Origin: Type-B symbiont of Plautia stali
Lineage (GTDB): Bacteria; Pseudomonadota; Gammaproteobacteria; Enterobacterales; Enterobacteriaceae
Length of the DNA: 64,000 nt
NCBI GenBank assembly: GCA_001485295.1
Contig: BBOA01000001.1
Coordinates: 1 to 64,000 of the forward strand
Reading direction: 5' to 3'
The position numbers were made by a program, and so were the translations under genes. The notes beneath the pieces are model-generated. The model was given only the letters and a program-made list of their open reading frames with translations. It had not been told where the DNA came from and made no database searches. How positions within the stretch are numbered: position 1 is the stretch's first letter; the number at the start of each line of letters is the position of its first letter. Below, in pieces: positions 22,165 to 33,914 of the stretch.

Positions 22165-22176
22165 GTGAAAGCTGAC
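22165..22176 (+). pseudogene. focA: focA first four codons (deletion remnant)
   Basis: GTG AAA GCT GAC reproduces the unusual GTG start and residues MKAD of the formate channel FocA, with a GGAGAG ribosome site upstream (22152-22157). Immediately after it the sequence is pflB codon about 318. All remaining focA, the focA-pflB spacer and the pflB 5' third were therefore removed in one event, leaving the native focA-pfl leader fused to the internal part of pflB. Confidence 0.75.
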
Positions 22177-23579
22177 CTTTCCTCGACATCTATATCGAAC
22201 GCGATCTTCAGGCCGGTAAGCTCACCGAAGAGCAAGCACAGGAGCTAATTGACCATCGGTGATGAAGCTGCGCACAGTGCGCTTCCTGCATACGCCGGAA
22301 TATGATGAACTCTTCTCCGGCGACCCGATCTGGGTGACCGAATCCCTAGCGGGCATGGACGTCGATGGTCGTACGCTGGTGACGAAAGCATCTTCCGCCT
22401 CCTGAATACTCTTTACACCATGGGTCGATCGCCTGAGCCGAACATGACCATTTTCTGGGCAGAAAAACTGCCGGTGAACTTCAAGAAATACACGGCGAAA
22501 GTCTCCATCGACGCCTTGTGTCTACAGTATGAGAACGACGATCTGATACGTCCTGACTTCAATAATGACGACTACGCCATTGCCTGCTGTGTCAGCCCGA
22601 TGATTGTCGGCAAACAGATGCAGTTCTTCGCCGAACGCCAACCTAGCGAAACCCTGCTGTACCTAATCAACGGCGGCATGGATAAAAAAATGAAAATGCA
22701 GGTAGGCCCGAAAGAGGTGCCTGTTATGAACGATGTGCTCGATTTCAACACCGCGATGGCGCGTATGGACCACACTTTATAGGCTGGCTAGCGAAACAGT
22801 ACGTCACCGCGCTGAACATCATCCACTACATGCATGACAAGTACAGCTATGAAGCCTCGCTGATGGCGCTGCACGATCGCGACGTCTATCGCACTATGGC
22901 CTGCGGTATCGCCGGTCTGTCAGTGGCCGCCGACTCGATCTCCGCTATTAAATACGCCAAAGTGAAACCGATGCGCGACGAAAAGGGCCTAGCGGTCGAC
23001 TTCAAAATCAAAGGCGAATACACGCAGTTTGGTAACAACGATGGTGGCGTCGATGACCTAGCCTGCGATCTGGTTGAGCGCTTCATGAAAAAAATTCAGA
23101 ACCTCACCACCTCACCACCTACCGCAACGCCGTGCCGACCCAATCGGCGCTGACCATCACCTCTAACGTGATCTATGGTAAGAAAACCAGTAATACGCTG
23201 GATGGTTGTCGCGCAGGCGCACCTTTTGGTCCGGGCGCTAACCTGATGCATGCCCGCGATCAGAAAGACATCGTCGCCTCACTGGCCTTGGTGGCGAAAC
23301 TGCCCTCTGCATCGTGCCGAACGCGCTGGGGTAAAGACGACAACGTGCGTAAAACCGACCTTGCCGGCCTGATAGGTAGTTACTTCCATCACGAGGCGAA
23401 CATCGAAGGTGGCTAGCATCTCAACGTCAACGTAATGAACCGCGAGATGCTGATGGATGCGATGGAACATCCAGAAAAATATCCGCAGCTGACTATCCGC
23501 ATGTCCAGCCATATAGTGCGCTTTAACTCGTTGACCAAAGAGCAGCAGGATGACGTGTACCTTTACGCAATCGCTGTAA
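22177..23579 (+). pseudogene. pflB: pflB pseudogene (pyruvate formate-lyase), 5' truncated
   Basis: PflB (760 aa) is the glycyl-radical enzyme that cleaves pyruvate to formate and acetyl-CoA anaerobically. Similarity starts at LDIYIERDLQAGKLTEE and runs to TFTQSL ending at TAA 23579. A frameshift occurs near 22262. The active-site cysteine pair is retained in AIACCVSPM (about 22585). A two-base insertion near 22785 shifts frame before WLAKQY, and an 8-bp tandem duplication at 23101-23116 shifts it again. The radical glycine of the SGY motif reads as serine (about 23503). Multiple lesions: dead. Confidence 0.95.
23101..23116 (+). repeat. 8-bp tandem duplication in pflB
   Basis: ACCTCACC occurs twice back to back, followed by ACCT. 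Compared with the conserved reading KKIQKLHTYR, the extra eight bases cause a frameshift. Confidence 0.75.
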
Positions 23580-23729
23580 GCCTAATGCCTTATAAGCTGT
23601 AAAAAGGCTCCTCTTTTCTCCAAGGCCCGTCTTCTCTGCGCTCTTCAAGCAGAAACCAGTCAAAACTGACTTTATCATTAAGCACAACAGATATTGTGCG
23701 CCTGCTGGCAGTTTAACCTAAGAGAATAC

Positions 23730-24474
23730 ATCGCAACGTCTTGCAACAGTCGTATCCACTCATTCGAATCCTGCGGGACGGTTGACGGTCCCGGCATCCG
23801 CTTTATCACCTTCTTTCAGTGCTGCCTGATGCGCTGCCTCTAATGCCATAACCGCGACACCTGAGACACGCACGGCGGAAGAGAGATCACTGTCGAGGAG
23901 CTGATGAAGGATGTGCTTTCCTATCGCCACTTTATGAACTCCCCCAGCGGCGGCGTGACCGCGTCCGGCGGTGAGGCGATTTTACAGGCTGAGTTTGTGC
24001 GCGACTGGTTCCGCGCATGCAAGGCGGAAGGCATTCATACCTGTCTCGACACCAACGGCTTTGTGCGCCGCTACGATCCGGTATAGACGAACTGCTGGAG
24101 GTCACCGACCTAGTAATGCTCGATCTGAAATAGGTCAATGACAAGGTGCATCAGATCTTAGTCGGCGTCTCTAGTCATCGCTCGCTCGGTTTCGCCCACT
24201 GCCTGTAGAAGAAAGGCAAACGCACTTGGATCCGTTATGTAGTGGTAACTAGCTATTCCGACAACGACGACTCGGTGCACCGGCTGGGCGAGTTTACCCG
24301 GGATATGGATAACGTTGAGAAGATTGAGCTGCTGCCCTACCATGAGCTGGGCAAATATAAATGGATTGCGATGGGCGAAGAGTATAAGCTTGGCGGCGTG
24401 AAGCCGTTGACCAAAGAAACTACGGAGCGCGTAAAAACATTCTCGCCAGCTACGGTCATCATGATATGTATTAA
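23730..24474 (+). pseudogene. pflA: pflA pseudogene (PFL-activating radical SAM enzyme)
   Basis: PflA (246 aa) generates the glycyl radical on PflB. Recognisable from [22 protein letters not shown] at 23751. The radical-SAM cysteines survive in CLMRCL-stop-CHN, but the conserved Tyr of the CxxxCxxC motif is a TAA stop. The longest open piece is 23904-24086 ([12 protein letters not shown] through FVRRYDPV), broken by a shift; RLGEFTRDMDNVEKIELLPYHEL (24280-24350) is in another frame, and the C-terminus reads ILASYGHHDMY to TAA 24474. The start codon is not identifiable. Dead along with its substrate. Confidence 0.93.
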
Positions 24475-24475
24475 C

Positions 24476-24502
24476 AAAAAGGGAGCTACCGGTTCCCTTT
24501 TT
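24476..24502 (+). terminator. Rho-independent terminator after pflA
   Basis: Nine-bp stem AAAAAGGGA / TCCCTTTTT with a nine-base loop, beginning two bases after the pflA TAA. Run of T at its 3' side. Confidence 0.8.
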
Positions 24503-24518
24503 CGTTACAGCGCTGAGG

Positions 24519-24811
24519 TCAAGTGTGCGCCACCGGCATAGCCTGCTGATCGGCTTTTCGCAGCATCATCATCAGTTAGACCAGCGCCACTCCGGCAATC
24601 ATCACAAACAGAATGCGGTCGGGCATGGCCAGCGCGCCATCAGCATACCTGCCAGATTGCAGTTATAAAAACAAGAGCTCACCACCCCTACCTGCCAGCT
24701 AGCCAGCGCATCGTGAGTCAGCCATAGCGGAACCAGCGTATTGAGCACAGCAATTGCGACTGTCAGCAAAAGCACAGGCCGCAAAGCGGCACCACCACAG
24801 GACGTGACCAA
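24519..24811 (-). pseudogene. ycaD: ycaD pseudogene (MFS transporter), internal deletion
   Basis: YcaD is an uncharacterised 382-aa major-facilitator transporter. Only the two ends remain: N-terminal [33 protein letters not shown] (24775-24680) and C-terminal LMMMLRKADQQAMPVAHT ending at TGA 24519. About 270 codons between are missing. The start codon seems to have become TTG (24811). It is convergent with pflA, as in K-12. Confidence 0.82.
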
Positions 24812-24819
24812 GTTGATAT

Positions 24820-25123
24820 AGGGATAAAACTAAAGAAAAGAGAGGAAGTTACGCGCAGTTCACCACTGGAAAAATTAAAGTAAAAGCAAAAAGATAGCGT
24901 AGCACATTTTACTGCAGGATAATTTAATTTATTAATCTTAAGTAGGTTATGGAAGGGTCAAGCGAGACGCTGTTTAGCGCTATCTTAATGGGAAAAAGGC
25001 TTTTATGGAAAAAAGGCTTTTTAAGCGCGACGCTACTGTTAGCGTCGATAACGTTTATTTTTGATAACTTATTGCTCTTTACTAACGCCGAATATAAAAA
25101 ACCAGGATTGCTCCGGATTTCTT
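24820..25123. other. AT-rich gene-poor segment between ycaD and serS
   Basis: About 300 bp of noticeably lower GC than its surroundings. It contains two near-copies of AAAAAGGCTTTT (about 24995 and 25012) and a perfect 8-bp hairpin CGACGCTA / TAGCGTCG at 25028-25047. An open frame 24949-25146 would encode 65 residues with one possible membrane segment (GFLSATLLLASITFIFDNLLLF), but it runs into the serS 3' end, lacks a ribosome site and resembles nothing I know. Probably non-coding debris; the K-12 dmsABC operon would lie near here. Confidence 0.45.
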
Positions 25124-26527
<1,404 letters not shown>

Positions 26528-27874
26528 TCAGCGGTAGCGTTTTGTCGGGCCATTTTGATCCTGTTCAGCCAGCCGAGCGAGCTTTTCGCCAATTTTGCCT
26601 TCCAGCCCGCGCTGGGTCGGCTGGTAGTAGCGGGTCTACGCCATTTCCGGCGGAAAATAGACCTCGCCGGCCGCATAGGCATGATCTTCGTCATGGGCGT
26701 AACGATACTCTTTGCCCAGCCCCATCTCTTTCATGAGTCTGGTCAGCGCGTTGCTCAGGTACTCCGGCACGTCATAGTCGGGATGCTCGCGCGCATCGAG
26801 CATCGCCGCCTTGAAGGTGGTATAGATGGCGTTGCTTTTCGGCGCGCAGGCGAGATAGATGATCGCCTAAGCGATAGCGCGTTCGCCCTCGGCAGGTCCG
26901 ACGCGGGTAAAGCAGTCCCAAGCAGCGATCGCCACCTGCATGCCGCGCGGATCGGCATTGCCGACATCTTCCGAGGCGATGGTCAGCAGGAGTCGCGCCA
27001 CATAGAGCGGATCGCCGCCGGCGGTGATAATGCGCGCGTACCAGAAGAGCGCGGCGTCCGGCGCGGAGCTGCGCACCGATTTGTGCAGCGCGGAGATGAG
27101 ATCGTAAAAGCGGTCTCCCTTGTTGTCGAACCGCGCGGCGCGCTCGCCGGAGACCTCGGTCAGCAGCTGCGGCGTCAGCTCGTGCTTGCCCTGCGCGTTA
27201 CTCTCCGCCATATCCGCCATCATCTCCAGCGTATTCAGCGCGCGAGGCGCATCGACGCTCACCAGCTCGGCGAGCATGCGGCGCGTGTTATCGGGCAACA
27301 AGAATATCGCTGTCGCCGTAGCCGCGTGTCTTGTCCTGCATCGTCTGATCGAGCACCTGCTCGATATCTTCCGTGGTCAGCGATTTCAGCAGGTAGACGC
27401 GCGCGTGACAGCAGCGCGGAGTTAAGCCCGAATGAGGGGTTTTCGTTGGTAGCGCCGATCAAGGTGATAGTGCCATCTTCAATATGCGGTAAAAACGCAT
27501 CCTGCTGGCTTTTGTTGAAGCGGTGCGCCTCGTCGACAAACAGAATGGTGCGGCGGCTGCGCAGGCAGCGGCGCGCCCGCTCGATCGCCTTCGCGGATAT
27601 CTTTAACGCCAGAGGTGACGGCGGAGATACGCTCGACATCGGCATTGCCGTAGCACGCGATAATCTCCACCAGTGTGGTTTTACCTGTGCCCGGCGGTCC
27701 CCAGAGGATCATCAAGTGAAGATCGCCAGCCTCGATAGCGCACGGCAAAGGCTTGCCCAGTACCAGCAGATGCTGCTGCCCGATATACTGCTTAAGCGTT
27801 TCGGGACGCATGCGCGCCGCCAGCGGTTTAAAATCTTCAGAGGAAAAATCCAGAGACAGATTACCCACGCTCAC
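26528..27874 (-). pseudogene. rarA: rarA pseudogene (replication-associated AAA+ ATPase)
   Basis: RarA (MgsA, 447 aa) acts at stalled replication forks. The 5' part from GTG 27874 is good: [19 protein letters not shown] with Walker [10 protein letters not shown] near residue 59 and [15 protein letters not shown]. Frame then shifts (27590). A second frame holds [25 protein letters not shown] (Walker B), a third has [14 protein letters not shown] through [19 protein letters not shown], and a TAG follows GERAIA at 26867. The C-terminal [18 protein letters not shown] is in yet another frame, ending TGA 26528. It sits between serS and lolA as in K-12. Non-functional. Confidence 0.93.
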
Positions 27875-27875
27875 C

Positions 27876-28487
27876 TCACTGACGCTGATCGTCTACCTTC
27901 ACCCCTTTCGGCGGCGTGAAGGTAAATTTATCCGGGCTGATGGCGCCGTTCTTCTGGCTTTTCAGCTGATAGCTACTGCACTGACCATCCTGTTCAATGG
28001 CGCTGAACTGGTTGATAGTGCCCGTCGAGGCCACGTTAATGGTGAACTGTTTCAGATTGCCATCGCTGTTTTTCGGCGTTAGCTCAAAGGCATCGCCCTG
28101 TTGTTTGATGTTGTACTGCTGCCAGTCGCTCGGCTTATTGCGCGCGATCAGCATAAAAGGCGTATTGCTAGTGACGTTTTTCAGCAGGCTGACGCTCGCC
28201 TGCTCAACGAACGGGTTATAGAACCACAGGTTTTTGCCGTCAGAGATAATCACACTCTCATCCGGCACGGTCATGTGCCAGTTAAACAGGCTGGGACGTT
28301 TTACCCAGAGTTCGCCCTTGCCTTCCTGCACGTTGGCGCCGCTGCTGTCGGTCACTTTTTGGCTAAAGCTGGCGTGGAAGCTATTCACTTTATTCAGGCG
28401 CTGCTGCAGGGCGCTGGTGGCGTCCGCCATCACGCTGACTGACGCAAACAGGGCCAACAGGCCAGGTACGATTACATTTAATTTCAT
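27876..28487 (-). CDS. lolA: Outer-membrane lipoprotein carrier protein
   Basis: Periplasmic chaperone that receives lipoproteins from LolCDE and hands them to LolB. Starting at [23 protein letters not shown] (28487) gives 203 residues, the E. coli length; an in-frame start eight codons upstream is less likely. Signal peptide with cleavage after VMA. The core has [30 protein letters not shown] and the C-terminal [15 protein letters not shown]. Intact; the dead rarA starts immediately downstream. Confidence 0.96.
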   Translation of the reverse strand: MKLNVIVPGLLALFASVSVMADATSALQQRLNKVNSFHASFSQKVTDSSGANVQEGKGELWVKRPSLFNWHMTVPDESVIISDGKNLWFYNPFVEQASVSLLKNVTSNTPFMLIARNKPSDWQQYNIKQQGDAFELTPKNSDGNLKQFTINVASTGTINQFSAIEQDGQCSSYQLKSQKNGAISPDKFTFTPPKGVKVDDQRQ

Positions 28488-28614
28488 CCGTTTCAATTCC
28501 TTATTTATCACTGTCCAGTGAAGACCGTTTTAATTCTGGTCGCCGTTCCGGCATTAAGCTAGGAGAAAAACCCGAAAGCGCTATCTGATATAGGGGGCAA
28601 ACTGCGCTTAAACA

Positions 28615-28638
28615 ATGGGCCAGTAAAAACTGGCCCAT
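28615..28638 (-). terminator. Hairpin downstream of ftsK
   Basis: Perfect 10-bp stem ATGGGCCAGT / ACTGGCCCAT, loop of four, in the gap between ftsK and lolA. On the minus strand it is followed by TGTTT, a weak T-tract. Confidence 0.65.
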
Positions 28639-28664
28639 GATTGTTTGTTGCAAAGCGTGTCGAG

Positions 28665-31600
28665 TTACATCTTGTGCGGCGGCGGTGAGAGCACTTCGCG
28701 GTTGCCGTTGTGACCTGGCTCCGAGACGATGCCCTGCGCTTCCATCTGCTCAATGATGCGTGCAGCGCGGTTATAACCAATGCGGAACTGACGCTGCACG
28801 CCGGAAATCGAGGCACGGCGTTTGTCGACCACAAAGGTTACCGCCTGATCGAACAGTGGATCCAACTCTTCATCGCCTTCCAGACCGCCGCCGCCACCTT
28901 CGCTCTCTTCGCCTGCCGTAATGCTTTCAATGTACTGTGGGCGTCCGCGCGCTTTCCAATCCTGTACCACTGCATGCACTTCTTGGTCGTGAACGAAGGC
29001 GCCGTGTACACGCACCGGCATCGAGGAGTTAGGCGGCATATAAAGCATGTCGCCCATACCCAGCAGCGATTCGGCGCCGCCTTGGTCGAGGATGGTGCGC
29101 GAATCGATTTTGCTCGACACAGTAAAGGCGATTCGTGTCGGGATGTTAGACTTGATCAGGCCGGTAATCACATCTACCGACGGACGTTGCGTCGCCAGCA
29201 CCAAGTGAATACCCGCGACGCGCGCTTTCTGCGCCAAGCGCACAATCAGCTCTTCCACCTTCTTGCCCACCGCCATCATCAGATCGGCGAATTCATCCAC
29301 CAGCACCACGATATAAGGCAGTTTTTCCAGCACCGGCGGCGTGGTGTCCATACTGTCGCCCAGTTTCCAGAACGGATCGGGGATTGGTCGGCCCATCGCT
29401 TCCGCCTGCCCGACTTTTTCGTTGTAGCCCGCTAAGTTGCGCACGCCCAGCGCCGACATCAGCTTATAGCGACGCTCCATCTCGCCGACGCTCCAGCGCA
29501 GCGCGTTTGCCGCATCTTTCATATCGGTAACGACTTCGGTCAGCAGGTGCGGAATACCTTCGTAGACGGACAACTCAAGCATTTTCGGGTCGATCATGAT
29601 AAAGCGTACCTCTTCCGGCGTCGCCTTATAGAGCATGCTGATAATCATGGTATTGACGCCGACCGACTTACCAGAACCGGTGGTACCAGCGACCAGCAGG
29701 TGTGGCATCTTCTCCAGATCGGCGACCACCGGCTGCCCGGCGATATCTTTTCCCAGCACCACGGCGAGCGGCGACGGACTGTCGCGGAATTTGGCGCAGT
29801 CCAGCACCTCGCGCAGATAGACCATCTGGCGATGCTTGTTCGGTAACTCAAGTCCGACATAAGGCTTGCCAGGGATCACTTCCACCACGCGCACGACCAC
29901 CGCAGAGAGCGAACGCGCCAGATCGCGCGACAGGTTGGAAATGCGCGCGACCTTCACGCCTGGCGCTAGATCCAGCTCGAAGCGGATAATGATCGGGCCT
30001 GGCCAGATGCCAACCACTTCCGCCTTGACCCGATAGTCGCCCAGACGCGCTTCGACCAGACGCGCCGTTTGCTCCAGCTCGAACATATCGATTGGCTCCT
30101 CTACGGCAGGCAGAGGGGTGAGCAGATCCAGCGTCGGCAGCGGCGTAAAGGGTTTCTCCAGCGGCTGGTTATGGCGCATCAGGAAGGGATGGATCAGGCT
30201 GTTATCCAGCGAGCCGGGCTGCGCCGGCGCGGCCGGCTGCTGCCATGGCTTATGCGTCGCCGCAGGCACTTTCAGCTCCAATGCATTGGCGATAGTGAGC
30301 AGCGGCTCGTTAGGGCCGTCATCCACTAGATCTTTTGTCGGCGAGAAGTCGAACGCGGCGGAGGTATCCAAGCTAAATGCGGGCGCCTGCGTTTCCTGCT
30401 TGGCTTCGCCGTAGCGCTGCTGCGCCCGATCCTGGCATCCTCTTCCTGCCACTCTAGCGCGGCGTCAGCGCGCTGCTGGTCTTCCGCTTTGGCTTTTTTT
30501 TCTTCCACCATACGCTGAGAAGGCAGCTTAATGCCGTAAGAGGCGAGTTCGCGGCGCGTTGGCAGTTTTACCGGGTTAGGGCGTGGCAGCGCCGGACCAA
30601 TGCCCTGTTTCACCTGCGGGTTGTAGTCCCCTTCCGGCGCAATATCGAACAGCGGCGTGGTCGCAGTCTGTGCGGCAACTGCTGCTACGCTCATGTCGGC
30701 GTCGCGCCAGTTGCCCATCTGCGGGCCGTCGTCCTCTTCCCACTGAGAGAAGGCGGGCGCAGGCTGCTTCTGAGGCATTTCAAAATGATAACGCGGCGGC
30801 TCAGCAGGCGTGGCCGGCTGAGGCTGAGTAGCTGCTGGCGTAAAGACGCTGGCGGAAGGCTGTGGCGTTGACGTAACGGCGCTTGCTGCCTCAACGGCGG
30901 AGGTCAGCGCAGCGTCCGGCGCCGCAGCTGCTTTCGCGAGCAGCGGATCGGCGGCTTGCGGCGAGGAGAGCAGCACGTCGTACTCGTCCTGGGTGACGAC
31001 GCGCGGTGCGTCCTCATATTCGTCCTCATCCTCTTCGCGCCAAGGTTCATCGCGGCGCGAACGGTTGCTGGCGAAGGTCAGCACGCCCATCACGATGCTG
31101 CCGATGCGCTCGGCGATGGTGAGCCATGACCAGCCGGTGTAAAGCGTAATGCCCGCTGCCCAGACAAAGAGCAGCACCAGCGTGCCGGTCGCCGGACTAA
31201 ACCAAGGCGCGATATCGCTGCTGACTAGGCTGCCGATCACGCCGCCAGAGGCGAAGTACCAGATATCGTCGGCGTTGAGCGCCGCCAGACCGCAGGTGGT
31301 AACCACCAGCGCCAGCACGCCGATCAGCCGCAGGCCGATAGCGAAATAGTCGATATAATCGTGCCAATCGCGCTGGCGAAAGGCGATCCAGCAGAGACCG
31401 ATAATCACCGGCGGAATGGCGTAGGCCATCACGCCGAAAATAAACAGTAGTGTATCCGCCAGCCAAGCGCCCATGCCGCCACCGAGATTATGGATCGGCT
31501 CGTACCAAGCGGTCTGCGACCAGCTTGGATCGGAAGGATTGAAGCTGACGAGAGAAACCATCAGGTAGATGGCGAAAAGCGAGACGAGAATAAGCAATGC

Positions 31601-31672
31601 TTCCAGCAGACAACGTCTACTACTCAGCGGTTTTAACGACACTTCTTTATCTTCTGTGTATTCCTGGCTCAA
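28665..31672 (-). pseudogene. ftsK: ftsK, split by a frameshift (DNA translocase / divisome protein)
   Basis: FtsK couples septation to chromosome dimer resolution: an N-terminal four-helix membrane domain essential for division, a Pro/Gln-rich linker, and a C-terminal motor with gamma domain. The first frame (31672-30326) starts MSQEYTEDKEVSLKPL, has four membrane segments within about residues 25-190, then linker to [12 protein letters not shown] one-base indel near 30430-30440 shifts frame. The rest continues in frame 28665-30452: [10 protein letters not shown], motor with Walker A GTTGSGKS, Walker [13 protein letters not shown], and a complete gamma domain ([19 protein letters not shown]). 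All domains are intact individually, so the division domain may still function and the motor could be made only from an internal start. Total about 1000 codons, with a linker shorter than in E. coli. A sequencing error at a GGG cannot be excluded. Confidence 0.8.
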
Positions 31673-31791
31673 GAGAACTCTCCAGGTGCCTGTAAATTAT
31701 GAAGGCAACAGCGTCGGGCAAGCCCGACGCTGTTCCTGTATGAATTCACAGGAGTGTATCGAAATATCACAAGTTTTGCACCTGCGCTGCG

Positions 31792-32286
31792 TTATCGGGT
31801 CTTGATCACCAGCCGGTTGCTCTGTTTGACCTCTTCCATCACCACGTAAGTACGGGTGTCGTTGACCCCCGGCAGGCGCAGCAGGGTTTCGCCGAGCAGC
31901 TTACGATAGGCAGACATATCCGGCACGCGCGTCTTCAACAGGTAATCGAAGTCGCCGGAAACCAGGTGACACTCTTGAATTTCCTCAAGTTTTTGTACGG
32001 CGGCGTTAAACTGTTCAAATACATCCGGCGCGCCACGATTCAGAGTAATCTCAACGAAAACCAGCAGCGACGCATCGAGATAGTGCGGGTTAAGTTGCGC
32101 GGTATAGCCAAGAATAAAACCCTGACGCTCCAGACGACGCACACGCTCAAGACACGGCGTAGGCGATAATCCTACGCGCTTGGAAAGTTCTACGTTGGAA
32201 ATACGACCATCTTTCTGAAGTTCGTTCAGGATGTTTCTGTCGATTCTATCGAGATCTTTTCCGGGGCGTTTCTTATTGTCTACCAT
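31792..32286 (-). CDS. lrp: Leucine-responsive regulatory protein
   Basis: Global feast/famine regulator. From MVDNKKRPGKDLDRIDRNI at 32286 the product has 164 residues and is nearly identical to E. coli Lrp. Helix-turn-helix NVELSKRVGLSPTPCLERVRRLE at about 31-53, then the RAM effector domain with CHLVSGDFDYLLK. An open frame extends 36 codons upstream but has no homology. Divergent from trxB across a 527-bp spacer. Intact: regulation is retained although many presumed targets are dead. Confidence 0.97.
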   Translation of the reverse strand: MVDNKKRPGKDLDRIDRNILNELQKDGRISNVELSKRVGLSPTPCLERVRRLERQGFILGYTAQLNPHYLDASLLVFVEITLNRGAPDVFEQFNAAVQKLEEIQECHLVSGDFDYLLKTRVPDMSAYRKLLGETLLRLPGVNDTRTYVVMEEVKQSNRLVIKTR

Positions 32287-33782
<1,496 letters not shown>

Positions 33783-33802
33783 GTTGTTAATCTTAATTAT
33801 TC

Positions 33803-33831
33803 AAGGCGACTGCTTTTCAGTCGCCTTTTTT
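33803..33831 (+). terminator. Rho-independent terminator after trxB
   Basis: Stem AAGGCGACT / AGTCGCCTT, loop of seven bases, followed by a T-run to 33831. Separates trxB from cydDC. Confidence 0.88.
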
Positions 33832-33914
33832 ATGCCACCGTGCTAGATTCGTGCGCCTAAAGAGAAAGTTTCTTATCCTTTCGTTGGTGGCTGACACAAC
33901 GCTTACGGTTTCGC

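Noticed and set aside
20991-24474. Frequent in-frame TAG codons suggested amber reassignment.
   Set aside because: The same genes also carry frameshifts and deletions, and intact cydC ends in TAG. Ordinary pseudogenisation explains it.
26555-27919. A 454-codon open frame on the + strand opposite rarA.
   Set aside because: It is the antisense shadow of GC-rich rarA sequence; its translation is Arg/Ala-rich and low in structure, and the minus strand aligns to RarA in pieces.
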